A stretch of DNA of 64,000 nucleotides from Geothrix fuzhouensis (GTDB lineage: Bacteria > Acidobacteriota > Holophagae > Holophagales > Holophagaceae). Each line of letters starts with the position of its first letter. The stretch's first letter is position 1. Shown here piece by piece: positions 51,758 through 61,348 of the stretch. Where the stretch lies: positions 62,001 to 126,000 of the forward strand of contig NZ_JANHMQ010000004.1 in NCBI RefSeq assembly GCF_024609325.1, in the 5' to 3' direction. Below the pieces are notes generated by a model, which was given only the letters and a program-made list of their open reading frames with translations, searched no databases and was not told where the DNA came from. Both the position numbers and the translations under genes were made by a program.

Positions 51758-52393
51758 ATGATGCCCGACCTGCTCATCGCCCTCACCATGCTGTCCAACT
51801 TCAGCCTCGTGGCCACCAGCCGCGTCAGCAAGGCCATCCAGTTCGCCGTGTTCCAGGGCGTGCTGCTGGGCCTGATGCCCCTGGCCATGGGTCTGGGCCG
51901 GCACTTCCACATCGTCCTGCTCGCCATCGCGGCCGTCACGGTGAAAGGCTGGCTCATCCCCTTCCTGTTCCGCCGCGCCCTGAAGCAGGTCCACATCCAG
52001 CGCGAGGTGGATCCCTACATCGGCTACACCGTGTCCCTCATGCTCTGTGCGCTGGGTACGGGTCTCAGCCTGGTGCTCGCCCACAACCTCCCGCTCAAGC
52101 CAGGCACGGAGTACACCCTGCTGGTGCCCGCCTCGCTGGCCACGCTCTTCACGGGCTTCCTGCTGCTGGTGTCGCGCCGGAAGGCCCTCACGCAGGTGGT
52201 GGGCTACCTGGTGCTGGAGAACGGCATCTACCTCTTCGGCTTGCTGCTGGTGGAGGACATGCCGGCCCTGGTGGAGGCGGGGATCCTGCTGGATCTCTTC
52301 GTGGGCATCTTCGTGATGGGCATCGTCATCAACCACATCCGCGTGGCCTTCGATTCCACCGATACCCGGCACCTGGCCGAGCTGAAGGACTGA
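51758..52393 (+). CDS. hyfE: Ehr/Hyf complex membrane subunit (HyfE family)
   Basis: The 211-residue protein has six hydrophobic segments and the HyfE pattern VTVKGWLIPFLFRRAL (NuoK-like, with Lys) and LVLENGIYLFGL with a buried Glu. HyfE corresponds to NuoK in complex I. It lies four bases after the preceding stop; MM at the start leaves ATG 51758 or 51761 open. Confidence 0.88.
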   Translation: MMPDLLIALTMLSNFSLVATSRVSKAIQFAVFQGVLLGLMPLAMGLGRHFHIVLLAIAAVTVKGWLIPFLFRRALKQVHIQREVDPYIGYTVSLMLCALGTGLSLVLAHNLPLKPGTEYTLLVPASLATLFTGFLLLVSRRKALTQVVGYLVLENGIYLFGLLLVEDMPALVEAGILLDLFVGIFVMGIVINHIRVAFDSTDTRHLAELKD

Positions 52394-52396
52394 CCC

Positions 52397-53854
52397 ATGG
52401 TGTGGCTCCTCATCCTCGTTCCTCTGCTGGCCGCGGCTGTGGCCTTCGCCGTCTCCTCGCCCACCCTGCGCGCCTGGATCCTGCCGGCCGTGGGCCTCCT
52501 CCACCTCGGGATCCTGCTCGTGGCGTTGGCCGGCTGGCGGACCCTGCCGGCCACGGCCTGGTTCGGCCTCGACGCCCTGGGCGGCTGGGTGCTGTTGGTG
52601 ATCAGCGTCCTGTTCTGCATCTGCGCCTTCTACGCCCCGGCCTACCTGGCCCTGCGCCCGGAGCGCGACCACCGCGTGCTCTCCACCTGCCTCCTGGGTT
52701 TCCTGGGCCTGGCCTCGCTGCTGGCACAGGCCCGCCATCCCGGCATCGCCTGGGTGGCCATGGAGACCACCACCCTGGTGACGGCGCCCCTCATCTACTT
52801 CAACCACAACCGGCGCTCGCTGGAGGCCACCTGGAAGTACCTCGTCATCGGCTCCGTGGGCATCGCCCTGGCGCTCCTGGGCACGCTGTTCATCGCCTAT
52901 GCGGCCCACATGGGCGGATTGGATGAGCCGCTGCAGTACACGCGGCTCATGGAGAACGCCTCGCGCCTGTCGCGACCCTGGCTGCGGGCCGGGTTCGTGC
53001 TCACCCTGGTGGGCTACGGCACCAAGATGGGTCTCGCACCGCTCCACACCTGGAAGCCCGATGCCTACGGCGAAACCCCGGGCCTGGTGGGCGCCCTCCT
53101 TGCGGGCGGGGTCACCAGCTGCGCGTTTCTCGCCCTGCTGCGGATCTACGCGGTGGTGGGGGCAGCGGGCGAGGGGGCCTTCGCCCGGGAGCTGCTGGTG
53201 GCCTTCGGCATGCTCTCCATGGCCTGGGCCCTGGTCTTCATGGTGCGGCAGACCGATTTCAAGCGGCTGCTGGCCTACTCCAGCGTGGAGCACATGGGCA
53301 TCCTCGTCTTCGGCATCGGCATCGGCGGCCTGGCGGCGAAGTTCGCCCTCTTTCACCTGGCGGCCAACGCCCTGGTGAAGAGTGTCCTCTTCCTGTCGGC
53401 CGGGAACATCCACCGGAGCTATGCCAGCAAGCAGTTGCCCTTCGTGACGGGCGCCCTTCGGCGGACGCCCGTGTCGGGCTGGCTCTTCCTGCTGGGCTTC
53501 CTGGCCATCACAGGCATGCCGCCCTTCGCGCCCTTCCTCAGCGAGTTCAACATCGCCTCGGGAGCGCTGAGCACAGGCCACATCCTGGGCGGGACGGCCT
53601 TTCTCGTCCTGCTGGGTGGCATCTTCCTGGCCATGAGCGAGACGGTGGTCCAGGTGGTCTTCGGCACGCCCAGTACCCAGCGGGTCCGCACGCCCTACAA
53701 GGACGCCCCGGCCACCACGGCGCCCCTCATCGTCGCCCTGGGACTGGCCCTGGTTCTGGGAATCTGGATGCCCCGTCCGCTCCAGGCCATGCTCAACCAC
53801 GCCGCCACCACCGTCGACGGTGGTCTGTCCGCCCGGATGGAGGTGCAGCCATGA
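52397..53854 (+). CDS. hyfF: Ehr/Hyf complex antiporter-like membrane subunit 3 (HyfF family)
   Basis: The 485-residue NuoN/M-like protein has about fourteen helices, the conserved Lys-His region GTKMGLAPLHTWKPDAYGETP (typical of HyfF), and DFKRLLAYSSVEHMGIL. It is the third antiporter-like channel of the operon. It begins four bases after hyfE and its end overlaps the next gene by four bases. Confidence 0.9.
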   Translation: MVWLLILVPLLAAAVAFAVSSPTLRAWILPAVGLLHLGILLVALAGWRTLPATAWFGLDALGGWVLLVISVLFCICAFYAPAYLALRPERDHRVLSTCLLGFLGLASLLAQARHPGIAWVAMETTTLVTAPLIYFNHNRRSLEATWKYLVIGSVGIALALLGTLFIAYAAHMGGLDEPLQYTRLMENASRLSRPWLRAGFVLTLVGYGTKMGLAPLHTWKPDAYGETPGLVGALLAGGVTSCAFLALLRIYAVVGAAGEGAFARELLVAFGMLSMAWALVFMVRQTDFKRLLAYSSVEHMGILVFGIGIGGLAAKFALFHLAANALVKSVLFLSAGNIHRSYASKQLPFVTGALRRTPVSGWLFLLGFLAITGMPPFAPFLSEFNIASGALSTGHILGGTAFLVLLGGIFLAMSETVVQVVFGTPSTQRVRTPYKDAPATTAPLIVALGLALVLGIWMPRPLQAMLNHAATTVDGGLSARMEVQP

Positions 53855-55368
53855 GCGCCGCTGATCTGCCGGTGCTCCGGAACGGCCAGGGCCTGCCCCT
53901 GCGGGAGGTGCCGGAGCTTCCCATCGGTGCGTTCCGGGACGCCATCCTACAGCGCATCCGTGAAGGGGACCGCCTCGCCTGTCTCTGCGGCGATCTGGAC
54001 CTGAGCCTCTACGCCGTGCTTGCCGACGATGCCGGACACGCCCTGCGCGTCTTGCGCACCAAGCTGGATGCGCCGCGCTATCCCGCCCTCACGCCGGACT
54101 GCCCCCAGGCCCACCTCTTCGAACGGGAGCTCGCTGAGCAGACCGGCATCATCCCCGAAGGTCATCCTTGGCTGAAGCCCGTGCGCTTCCACCTCCCCTG
54201 GAACGGCGCGCCGGATCCCTGGCAGCGCGGCGGGGTGCCGGTTCCCGGGGTGATCGACTTCTTCCGCGTGGAGGGCGAAGAGGTCCACGAGGTGGCCGTG
54301 GGGCCGGTCCACGCGGGCGTCATCGAGCCCGGGCACTTTCGGTTCCAGTGCCACGGCGAGCGGGTCTTCCATCTGGAGATCGCCCTGGGCTACCAGCACC
54401 GCGGCGTGGAGAAGGCCCTCCTCGGTGGTCCCCATCCCCTCAGCCTCAAGCAGGCCGAGACGGCCTGCGGGGACAGCAGCATCGCCCACGCTTGGGCCTA
54501 CTGCCGCCTGCTGGAGGGCCTGGCGGGCGTGGAGGTGCCAGCCCGCGTGGAGCTGGTGCGCGGCGTGGCCCTGGAACTGGAGCGCGTGGCCAACCATGTG
54601 GGGGACCTCGGCGCGCTGTCGGGGGATGTGGGTTTCCTGCCCACGGCCTCCTTCTGCGGCCGCATCCGCGGCGACTGGCTGAACCTGAGCGCCGAGGGTT
54701 GCGGCAGCCGTCTGGGCCGGGATTGGCTGCGCCCCGGGGGCCTGCGGCAGGAGCTGGAACCTGCCCTGGCCGCCCGGATGCGGCCGCGCCTGGAGCAGGC
54801 CTGGGCGGATACCAAGGACGCGGTGGAGCTGCTCTGGGGCGCCGCCTCCGTGATGATCCGCTTCGAGGCAGCGGGACGGGTGGATCTCGATAAGGCCCGG
54901 GAGATCGGTTTGGTGGGCGTGGCGGCTCGAGCCTCGGGCCTGGGCCGGGATGTGCGCCACGACCACCCCTACGGGCCGTACGGAGCCCATCCCATCCCCG
55001 TGGCGCAGGCCGAGAGCGGCAACGTGCATTCCCGGGCCTGGGTGCGTTGGCTTGAATTGGGCGACAGCATGCGCTTCCTTTCCGCGGCCCTGGCCACCCT
55101 GGCGGAGAGTGAAGCGCCCGTGAAAGCGCCGCCGCTGCCACCCCTGGCCCCGGAGCACCTTTGCGTGTCGCTCACGGAAGGCTGGCGCGGCGAGGTGCTG
55201 CACCTGGCCTGGACGGATGCCCAGAGCCGCTTCGCCCGCTACAAGATCGTGGATCCCTCCTTCCACAACTGGTTCGGGCTGGCCTTGGCCCTGCGCGGGG
55301 AGCAGGTCTCGGACTTCCCACTGTGCAACAAGAGCTTCAACCTCTCCTACTGCGGGCACGACCTATGA
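53851..55368 (+). CDS. NiFe-hydrogenase-like large subunit (NuoC-NuoD fusion) without Ni-Fe ligands
   Basis: The 505-residue protein is arranged like HycE/HyfG, with a NuoC-like N-terminal domain (about 30-140) and a NuoD/large-subunit domain (about 145-505; GPVHAGVIEPGHFRF, YQHRGVEK). In hydrogenases the first ligand motif is RxCGxC; here it reads ACGDSS, leaving only Cys206. The C-terminal DPCxxC motif reads DPSFHN. Both CxxC pairs are thus gone and a NiFe centre cannot form, as in the Ehr group (energy-converting hydrogenase-related) and NuoD. No maturation protease gene is nearby. ATGA overlaps link both neighbours. Confidence 0.9.
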   Translation: MSAADLPVLRNGQGLPLREVPELPIGAFRDAILQRIREGDRLACLCGDLDLSLYAVLADDAGHALRVLRTKLDAPRYPALTPDCPQAHLFERELAEQTGIIPEGHPWLKPVRFHLPWNGAPDPWQRGGVPVPGVIDFFRVEGEEVHEVAVGPVHAGVIEPGHFRFQCHGERVFHLEIALGYQHRGVEKALLGGPHPLSLKQAETACGDSSIAHAWAYCRLLEGLAGVEVPARVELVRGVALELERVANHVGDLGALSGDVGFLPTASFCGRIRGDWLNLSAEGCGSRLGRDWLRPGGLRQELEPALAARMRPRLEQAWADTKDAVELLWGAASVMIRFEAAGRVDLDKAREIGLVGVAARASGLGRDVRHDHPYGPYGAHPIPVAQAESGNVHSRAWVRWLELGDSMRFLSAALATLAESEAPVKAPPLPPLAPEHLCVSLTEGWRGEVLHLAWTDAQSRFARYKIVDPSFHNWFGLALALRGEQVSDFPLCNKSFNLSYCGHDL

Positions 55369-56180
55369 TCCACATCCTGCTTTCCCGCTGGCGCCAGGGC
55401 TACCGCACCTTTCCCTATCCCAAGGCACTGCCCGCGCTCCCCGAGCGGTTCCGGGGCCGGCCCCACATCCAGGCGGATCGCTGCCCCGACGACTGCCGGG
55501 TTTGCGCGGACGCCTGTGCCACGGAGGCCATCACGTTCGGAGCTGCCGGCCCGCGCATCGACTTGGGGCGCTGCCTGTTCTGTCCCGATTGCGTGGAGGC
55601 CTGTCCCGAGGGCGCCATCGAATACACCGGAGAACACCGTCTCGCCACCCGCACGCGGGAGGATCTGGTGGTCGACGCCAAGGAGGAGTACCGGCTGGCG
55701 GCGGCCCTGGATGGGGAGATGAAACGGCTCTTCGGCCGGTCGCTCAAGCTCCGCGTGATCAGCGCGGGCGGCTGCAACGGCTGCGAGGTGGATGTGAACG
55801 TGCTGGGCACCCTGGCCTGGGACCTGGGGCGCTTCGGCATCCAGTACGTCGCTTCGCCGCGCCACGCCGACGGCCTGCTCATCTGCGGCCCCATTACGCG
55901 GAACATGGAATTGGCCGTCCGCAAGACCTACGACGCCGTGGCCCACCCCAAGCTCGTCATCGCCGTGGGGGCCTGCGCCATCGCGGGCGGGCCCTACTAC
56001 CGCCAGGAGGAGCAGCTCGGCGGCGCCGCGTCGGTGCTGCCGGTGGACCTGTTCATCCCGGGTTGCCCGCCCCATCCGCTGACCATCCTGGACGGCCTGC
56101 TCCGGCTGCTGGGGCGGATCAGAACCGACGGCCGAGTTGGAGCTACGCCTTTGGATGGGGGCGAAACGTCACAAAAGTAG
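55365..56180 (+). CDS. Fused ferredoxin (HyfH/NuoI) and small subunit (HyfI/NuoB) of the Ehr complex
   Basis: The 271-residue protein joins two parts that are usually separate genes. Residues about 33-90 carry two 4Fe-4S motifs (CPDDCRVCADAC with a C-x3-C-x2-C-x3-C variant, and CLFCPDCVEACP). Residues about 125-260 form a NuoB-like domain with GGCNGCEVD, GACAIAGG and PGCPPHP, which bind the N2-type cluster. The electron path to the large subunit is therefore kept even though the NiFe site is not. It is the last operon gene. Confidence 0.9.
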   Translation: MIHILLSRWRQGYRTFPYPKALPALPERFRGRPHIQADRCPDDCRVCADACATEAITFGAAGPRIDLGRCLFCPDCVEACPEGAIEYTGEHRLATRTREDLVVDAKEEYRLAAALDGEMKRLFGRSLKLRVISAGGCNGCEVDVNVLGTLAWDLGRFGIQYVASPRHADGLLICGPITRNMELAVRKTYDAVAHPKLVIAVGACAIAGGPYYRQEEQLGGAASVLPVDLFIPGCPPHPLTILDGLLRLLGRIRTDGRVGATPLDGGETSQK

Positions 56181-56321
56181 ACACTTATCTGTCTGCGATT
56201 TTTATGATCATTTTTTAATGTGTCTAAACATTCATATTCTTGCCATTTGAGACTGGTGCCGCCTTTCCCGCCCTTCAACCTAAGAATGGCTTCGGGACTC
56301 AATAACCCCGAGGAGGCAACC

Positions 56322-57473
56322 ATGAACCGTTGGCGTGGCCTGTCCACCGTCGTCCTGGCAGCCCTAGGCTTGGCATTTCTGCTGGCCTGTGGAGGCTCAT
56401 CCGGTTCCAGCAATGGGGCCTTGACCGTCCACCTGGTGGATGGTCCCATCAGCGGTTACCAGGAGGTCAACGTCCACATCCAGACTGTGGAGATCAGCGG
56501 CAACGGCGGCTGGATGACCCTCGGTACCCCGAACAAGACCTACAACCTGCTGAGCCTCACAGGCGGCGTGAGCGAGCTGCTGGCCTCCGGGGCGACGCTG
56601 CCGGCGGGGCACTACCAGCAGATGCGGCTGGTCCTTGGCGCGGGCAACACCGTCAAGCTGTCGGACGGCACTGTGCAGCCCCTCACCGTGCCCTCGGGCC
56701 TCCAGTCCGGCGTCAAGCTGATCGTGAGCTTTGACGTGATGGCGGGCACCACGAAGGATGTGTGGATCGACTTCGACGCGGCCCACTCCATCCAGGTGGT
56801 GCAGGCCGGGGCGTCAAGCCAGTACCTCCTGCGGCCCACCATCTGGGCCTACGACAAGATCGTCACGGGCTCCATCTCCGGCAAGCTGACAGACACCGCC
56901 ACCTCCACGGGCCTCGCCAGTGCCGTGGTCTACGCTGAGACCCTGGATGGGTCCGGCCATGCCCGGATCGCTCGCAGTACCATCACGGATGCGACGGGGG
57001 CCTACACCCTGGACCTGCTCCCCGTGGGCGCCACCTATTACGTGGTGAGCCAGCCGGTGCTGGGGACCACGACGCCGAAGGCCTATGACGCCAAGGCCAG
57101 CGAGGGCTTCGCCCTCAGCGGCACCACCCCCGTCTTTACCTACAACGCGGCCTTTACCGCGGACGTGGCCACCGGTGGCGTGTCGGGCGGCCTAACTCCC
57201 GTGGCCACCAGCAGCCAGAGCGATGCGGTGAACCTGCTTCAGACCTTGGCCACAGGCTCGGGCAGCTTCGCCTTCATCGTGGACAGCGGCATGGCCGCCG
57301 TGGGCACCTCCACCGAGACCTATGGCTTCGCGACGGTGCCCGCCGGGGCCTACAGCGTGCAGGCGGTGCGGACCACCCTCAACACCGACGGCACCACCAC
57401 CGTGAGCACTTCCACCGTCCAGCCCGCGACCGTGACGGCGGGGGTCAGCGTGACGGTCGACCTCGGGCTGTAG
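56322..57473 (+). CDS. DUF4382-domain lipoprotein, paralog 2
   Basis: The 383-residue protein has a lipoprotein signal (lipobox LLAC) and Ser/Gly linker. It has the same DUF4382 plus carboxypeptidase-regulatory layout as the protein at 45512-46681 (VHLVDGPISGYQEVNVHIQTVEI; AGTTKDVWIDFDAAHSIQV is identical in both). It follows the Ehr operon after 141 bases that contain a 7-bp inverted repeat TAGACAC/GTGTCTA (56178-56184, 56220-56226). AGGAGG precedes ATG 56322. Confidence 0.85.
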   Translation: MNRWRGLSTVVLAALGLAFLLACGGSSGSSNGALTVHLVDGPISGYQEVNVHIQTVEISGNGGWMTLGTPNKTYNLLSLTGGVSELLASGATLPAGHYQQMRLVLGAGNTVKLSDGTVQPLTVPSGLQSGVKLIVSFDVMAGTTKDVWIDFDAAHSIQVVQAGASSQYLLRPTIWAYDKIVTGSISGKLTDTATSTGLASAVVYAETLDGSGHARIARSTITDATGAYTLDLLPVGATYYVVSQPVLGTTTPKAYDAKASEGFALSGTTPVFTYNAAFTADVATGGVSGGLTPVATSSQSDAVNLLQTLATGSGSFAFIVDSGMAAVGTSTETYGFATVPAGAYSVQAVRTTLNTDGTTTVSTSTVQPATVTAGVSVTVDLGL

Positions 57474-57482
57474 GGGAGACCA

Positions 57483-57521
57483 ACCGCAAAGAAGAGGTGC
57501 GGAGCGCCCCTTCTTTGCGGT
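57483..57521. terminator. Terminator between DUF4382 paralog 2 and gdhA
   Basis: A perfect 12-bp stem (accgcaaagaag, 57483-57494, with 57510-57521) closes a 15-base loop between convergent genes. Confidence 0.75.
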
Positions 57522-57536
57522 CAGGGCCAAGCTGAC

Positions 57537-58790
57537 CTAGGCGTAGAACCCACGGTACTTCATGGCCTGCGCCACGCGGTCCAGGGCCAGGATGTAGGCG
57601 CCGATGCGGGGGTTGGTCTTGTACTTGTCGGTGGTGGCGAAGGTGGCCTGGAAGGCGTGGGTCATGTAGTCCACCAGCCGCTCGTTCACTTCGCGTTCGC
57701 GCCAGTAGAAGCCCTGGCGGTTTTGCACCCACTCGAAGTAGCTGACGGTGACGCCGCCGACGTTAGCCAGGATGTCGGGCACCACGAGGACGCCGTGCTC
57801 CAGCAGGATGGGGTCCGCCTCGGGCGTGGTGGGGCCGTTGGCGCCCTCCACGATGACCTTGGCTCGGACCTGGGCCGCGTTGGCTTCCGTGATCTGGTTT
57901 TCCGAGGCCGCGGGTACGAGGATGTCCACGGGGTGGGTGAGGAGCGCGGTGGGATCCATGGGTTCGGCGCCCTTGAAACCGACGACGGTACGGGCTTCGG
58001 CCACATGCTTGAGCAAGGCATGGATGTCCAGACCCCGGTCATTCTTGATGGCGCCCTGGATGTCGCCGATGGCCACGATGCGGGCCCCGGCCTCATGCAG
58101 CAGGCGCGAGGCCTGGCTGCCTACGTTGCCGAAGCCCTGCACGGCCACCGTGGCGCCGGCCAGGGGCTTGCCCAGGCGCTGCATGGCTTCTCGAGCCGTG
58201 ATGAGGATGCCGCGGCCCGTGGCCTCGTTGCGGCCCAAGCTGCCGCCGAGACCCAGGGGCTTGCCGGTGACCACCGCGTTCTCCGTCTGGCGGACGTGCA
58301 TGGAGTAGGTGTCCAGCACCCAGGCCATGGTCTGGGCATCCGTGCCCATGTCGGGGGCCGGCACGTCGCGATCGGGGCCGATGATGTCCATGATTTCGGC
58401 GATGTAGCGGCGGGTGAGGCGTTCCTTCTCGCCCAGGCTCAGCTTGGAGGGATCGCACACGATGCCGCCCTTGCCGCCGCCGAAGGGCACATCCACCACG
58501 GCGCACTTCCAGGTCATCCACGCGGCCAAGGCCTTCACCTCGTCCAGGGTCACGTTCATGTCGTAGCGGATGCCGCCCTTGGCGGGGCCGCGGGCGATGT
58601 TGTGCTGTACCCGGTAGCCGGTGAAGACCTCCCACTGGCCGTTGTCCATAAGTACTGGCAGGCTCACGATCATGGACCGGCTGGGGGCCATGAACACCTT
58701 GAAGAGCGCGTCGTCCAGTCCATAGAGCTGGGAGGCGACTCGCAGGCGGGCCTGCATGGCTTCGAACGCGTTGGTCTGGTCGGTCGGCAT
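57537..58790 (-). CDS. gdhA: Glutamate dehydrogenase
   Basis: The 417-residue enzyme interconverts glutamate and 2-oxoglutarate plus ammonia. It has the catalytic region PFGGGKGGIVCDP (Lys), PAPDMGT with the catalytic Asp, VAVQGFGNVGSQAS for the dinucleotide and ANGPTTPEAD. The size and N-terminus fit the hexameric class close to archaeal and Bacillus RocG/GudB enzymes. ATG 58790 is nine bases after AGGAG, whereas ATG 58799 directly abuts it. It ends the rplU-rpmA-obgE-nadD-rsfS-gdhA series. Confidence 0.93.
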   Translation of the reverse strand: MPTDQTNAFEAMQARLRVASQLYGLDDALFKVFMAPSRSMIVSLPVLMDNGQWEVFTGYRVQHNIARGPAKGGIRYDMNVTLDEVKALAAWMTWKCAVVDVPFGGGKGGIVCDPSKLSLGEKERLTRRYIAEIMDIIGPDRDVPAPDMGTDAQTMAWVLDTYSMHVRQTENAVVTGKPLGLGGSLGRNEATGRGILITAREAMQRLGKPLAGATVAVQGFGNVGSQASRLLHEAGARIVAIGDIQGAIKNDRGLDIHALLKHVAEARTVVGFKGAEPMDPTALLTHPVDILVPAASENQITEANAAQVRAKVIVEGANGPTTPEADPILLEHGVLVVPDILANVGGVTVSYFEWVQNRQGFYWREREVNERLVDYMTHAFQATFATTDKYKTNPRIGAYILALDRVAQAMKYRGFYA

Positions 58791-58802
58791 GGAGGTCATC
58801 TC

Positions 58803-59177
58803 CTACGGACGTGCTTCAGATGCGGGGTGGACCTCGGCGGGCAGTTCCAGCTCGCGGCCGGCGCTCCAGAGCCCCTCGAGGTTGTAGTGCCGGCGGGTCT
58901 CCTCGTCCATGACATGGACCACAAGGTTGCCGTAGTCGAGCAGCACCCAGTTGCCGTTGGCTTCGCCCTCGCGGGAGATGGGGTGTTCGCCAGCCGCCTT
59001 GAGCGCATCCTCGATGGCTTCGGCGATGGCGCGGTTCTGGCGGTCGCTGCCCCCGCTCATGAAGGCGAAGATATCGGTGAAGCTGGCGATGTCCTTCACG
59101 TCCACGAGGCGGATGCGGAAGGCTTTCTTCGACCGGGCGGCGTCGACGACGGTCGCAAGCCGGGAATCAAGGGTCAT
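58803..59177 (-). CDS. rsfS: Ribosomal silencing factor RsfS
   Basis: The 124-residue protein belongs to the RsfS/YbeB/Iojap family: VVDAARSKKAFRIRLVDV, FVVHVMDEETRRHYNLEGLW-type C-terminus and SGGSDRQNRAIAEAIED in the middle. It binds L14 and blocks subunit joining in starvation. The nadD-rsfS order is widely conserved. ATG 59177. Confidence 0.93.
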   Translation of the reverse strand: MTLDSRLATVVDAARSKKAFRIRLVDVKDIASFTDIFAFMSGGSDRQNRAIAEAIEDALKAAGEHPISREGEANGNWVLLDYGNLVVHVMDEETRRHYNLEGLWSAGRELELPAEVHPASEARP

Positions 59178-59194
59178 GCGGGCTCCAGAGCAGG

Positions 59195-59808
59195 CTAACG
59201 ATACAGGTTTTCGGCGCGGATGGCAGCCAGAACTTGGGACGGAATGCCCGCGGGATCATGGGCAGGATCCGCCGCCAGGCGCTGGCGAAGGTCCGACGAG
59301 GCCAGATCCAGTTGGGTGGGGGGAAGCCAGACCAGCTCCCCGGGCTGGCCCGACCAGACGGCGGCTGGGTGAAGGCCCGGGACGTCGGGTACTGCAGTGT
59401 CCGCGCCGGGGCGGAGGGCCACGGCGGCAGAGGCGAGTTGGAAGATCCGCTCGGGCCGCCGCCACTGCGGGAGGCCCGGCAGCTGGTCACTGCCCATGAT
59501 GAGGATCCAGGCCGCCTCGGGCTCCCGGGCGGCAAGGGTCTCCAGGGTGTCCACGGTGTAGCTGGTGCCGCCGCGCTCGAGTTCGGCCACTTCCACCCGG
59601 CAGCGCGGGTCGAAAGCCTTCAAGGCCTCAGCCAGCAGGCGCAGTCGGGCCTCGGTGTCGGGACCCCCGGGATCGGGCTTGTGGGGGCTGACGGCGGAGG
59701 GCACGAAACGCAGCTCGTCCAGGCCCAAGTGGTCCAGAGCAAGGCGTGCCAGTTTGAGGTGGCCTTCGTGTGGGGGATTGAACGCCCCCCCGAGCAGGCC
59801 GACGCGCA

Positions 59809-59809
<1 letters not shown>
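59195..59809 (-). CDS. nadD: Nicotinate-nucleotide adenylyltransferase
   Basis: The 204-residue nucleotidyltransferase has GGAFNPPHEGH (about 7-17), PHKP, GSDQLPGLPQW and SSDLRQRL, the family's ATP- and NaMN-binding motifs. GTG 59809 shares one base with the obgE stop (TAGTG) and lies seven bases after GAGG, so it is preferred over TTG 59815. It makes deamido-NAD. Confidence 0.92.
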
Positions 59810-60867
<1,058 letters not shown>

Positions 60868-60891
60868 TCACTTCCTGGTAGGTGTGCAATG

Positions 60892-60968
60892 AGCACAGGC
60901 CGGGCTTCGCCCGGCCTGTGCGTGGGGGCTCCGGGGGTGTGCGCGAAGCGCGGGACCCCCGGACAACA
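60892..60968 (-). repeat. Composite 3'-end hairpin element, copy C (after rpmA)
   Basis: On the minus strand TGA of rpmA is followed by TGTTGTCCGGGGG. Stem one pairs CCGGGGGT with ACCCCCGG around a gcgcttcgcgc hairpin. Stem two is GCACAGGCCGGGC/GCCCGGCCTGTGC (60894-60920). It lies inside an operon, before obgE. Confidence 0.75.
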
Positions 60969-61229
60969 TCAACCCTCGATGGGATCGATGTGAATGAAGC
61001 GGCCGGATTGGCCCTTGTCCTGGAAGCGCACCTTGCCGTCGATCTTGGCGAACAGGGTGTGGTCCTTGCCCATGCCGACGTTGATGCCGGCCTTGAACTT
61101 GGTGCCGCGCTGGCGGACGAGGATGGAGCCGCCGGGGACGACTTCCCCGCCGAATTCCTTCACGCCGAGGCGCTGGGAATGGGAATCACGACCGTTGCGG
61201 CTGGAACCGACGCCTTTTTTATGAGCCAT
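60969..61229 (-). CDS. rpmA: 50S ribosomal protein L27
   Basis: The 86-residue protein starts [16 protein letters not shown], with the conserved N-terminus that reaches the peptidyl-transferase centre, and continues [22 protein letters not shown]. No N-terminal cleavage extension of the Firmicutes type is present. GAGG lies upstream of ATG 61229. It sits between rplU and obgE. Confidence 0.96.
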   Translation of the reverse strand: MAHKKGVGSSRNGRDSHSQRLGVKEFGGEVVPGGSILVRQRGTKFKAGINVGMGKDHTLFAKIDGKVRFQDKGQSGRFIHIDPIEG

Positions 61230-61265
61230 GGAAGAACCTCTTCAAAATCAGGATTCGTGAATAGG

Positions 61266-61348
61266 GGGAAGGATGCGAGTTCGGGCTTGGCCCGGGCGAG
61301 CATCGGGGGTCCGGGGGTGTGCGCGCAGCGCGGGACCCCCGGAGAGCA
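61266..61348 (-). repeat. Composite 3'-end hairpin element, copy D (after rplU)
   Basis: On the minus strand TGA of rplU is followed by TGCTCTCCGGGGG, identical to copy A. The first stem pairs CCGGGGGT with ACCCCCGG around gcgcgcagcgcg. The second stem (gagttcgggcttggcccgggcgagc) is imperfect. It lies between rplU and rpmA. Confidence 0.75.

Noticed and set aside
50789-53800. A 1003-codon open frame antisense to the Ehr operon
   Set aside because: High third-position GC keeps antisense frames open. The sequence is low-complexity (Gly, His, Gln, Glu-rich) and the plus-strand genes are clear family members.
53851-56180. Functional group 4 [NiFe] hydrogenase
   Set aside because: Both ligand CxxC motifs of the large subunit are lost and no maturation protease gene is present.
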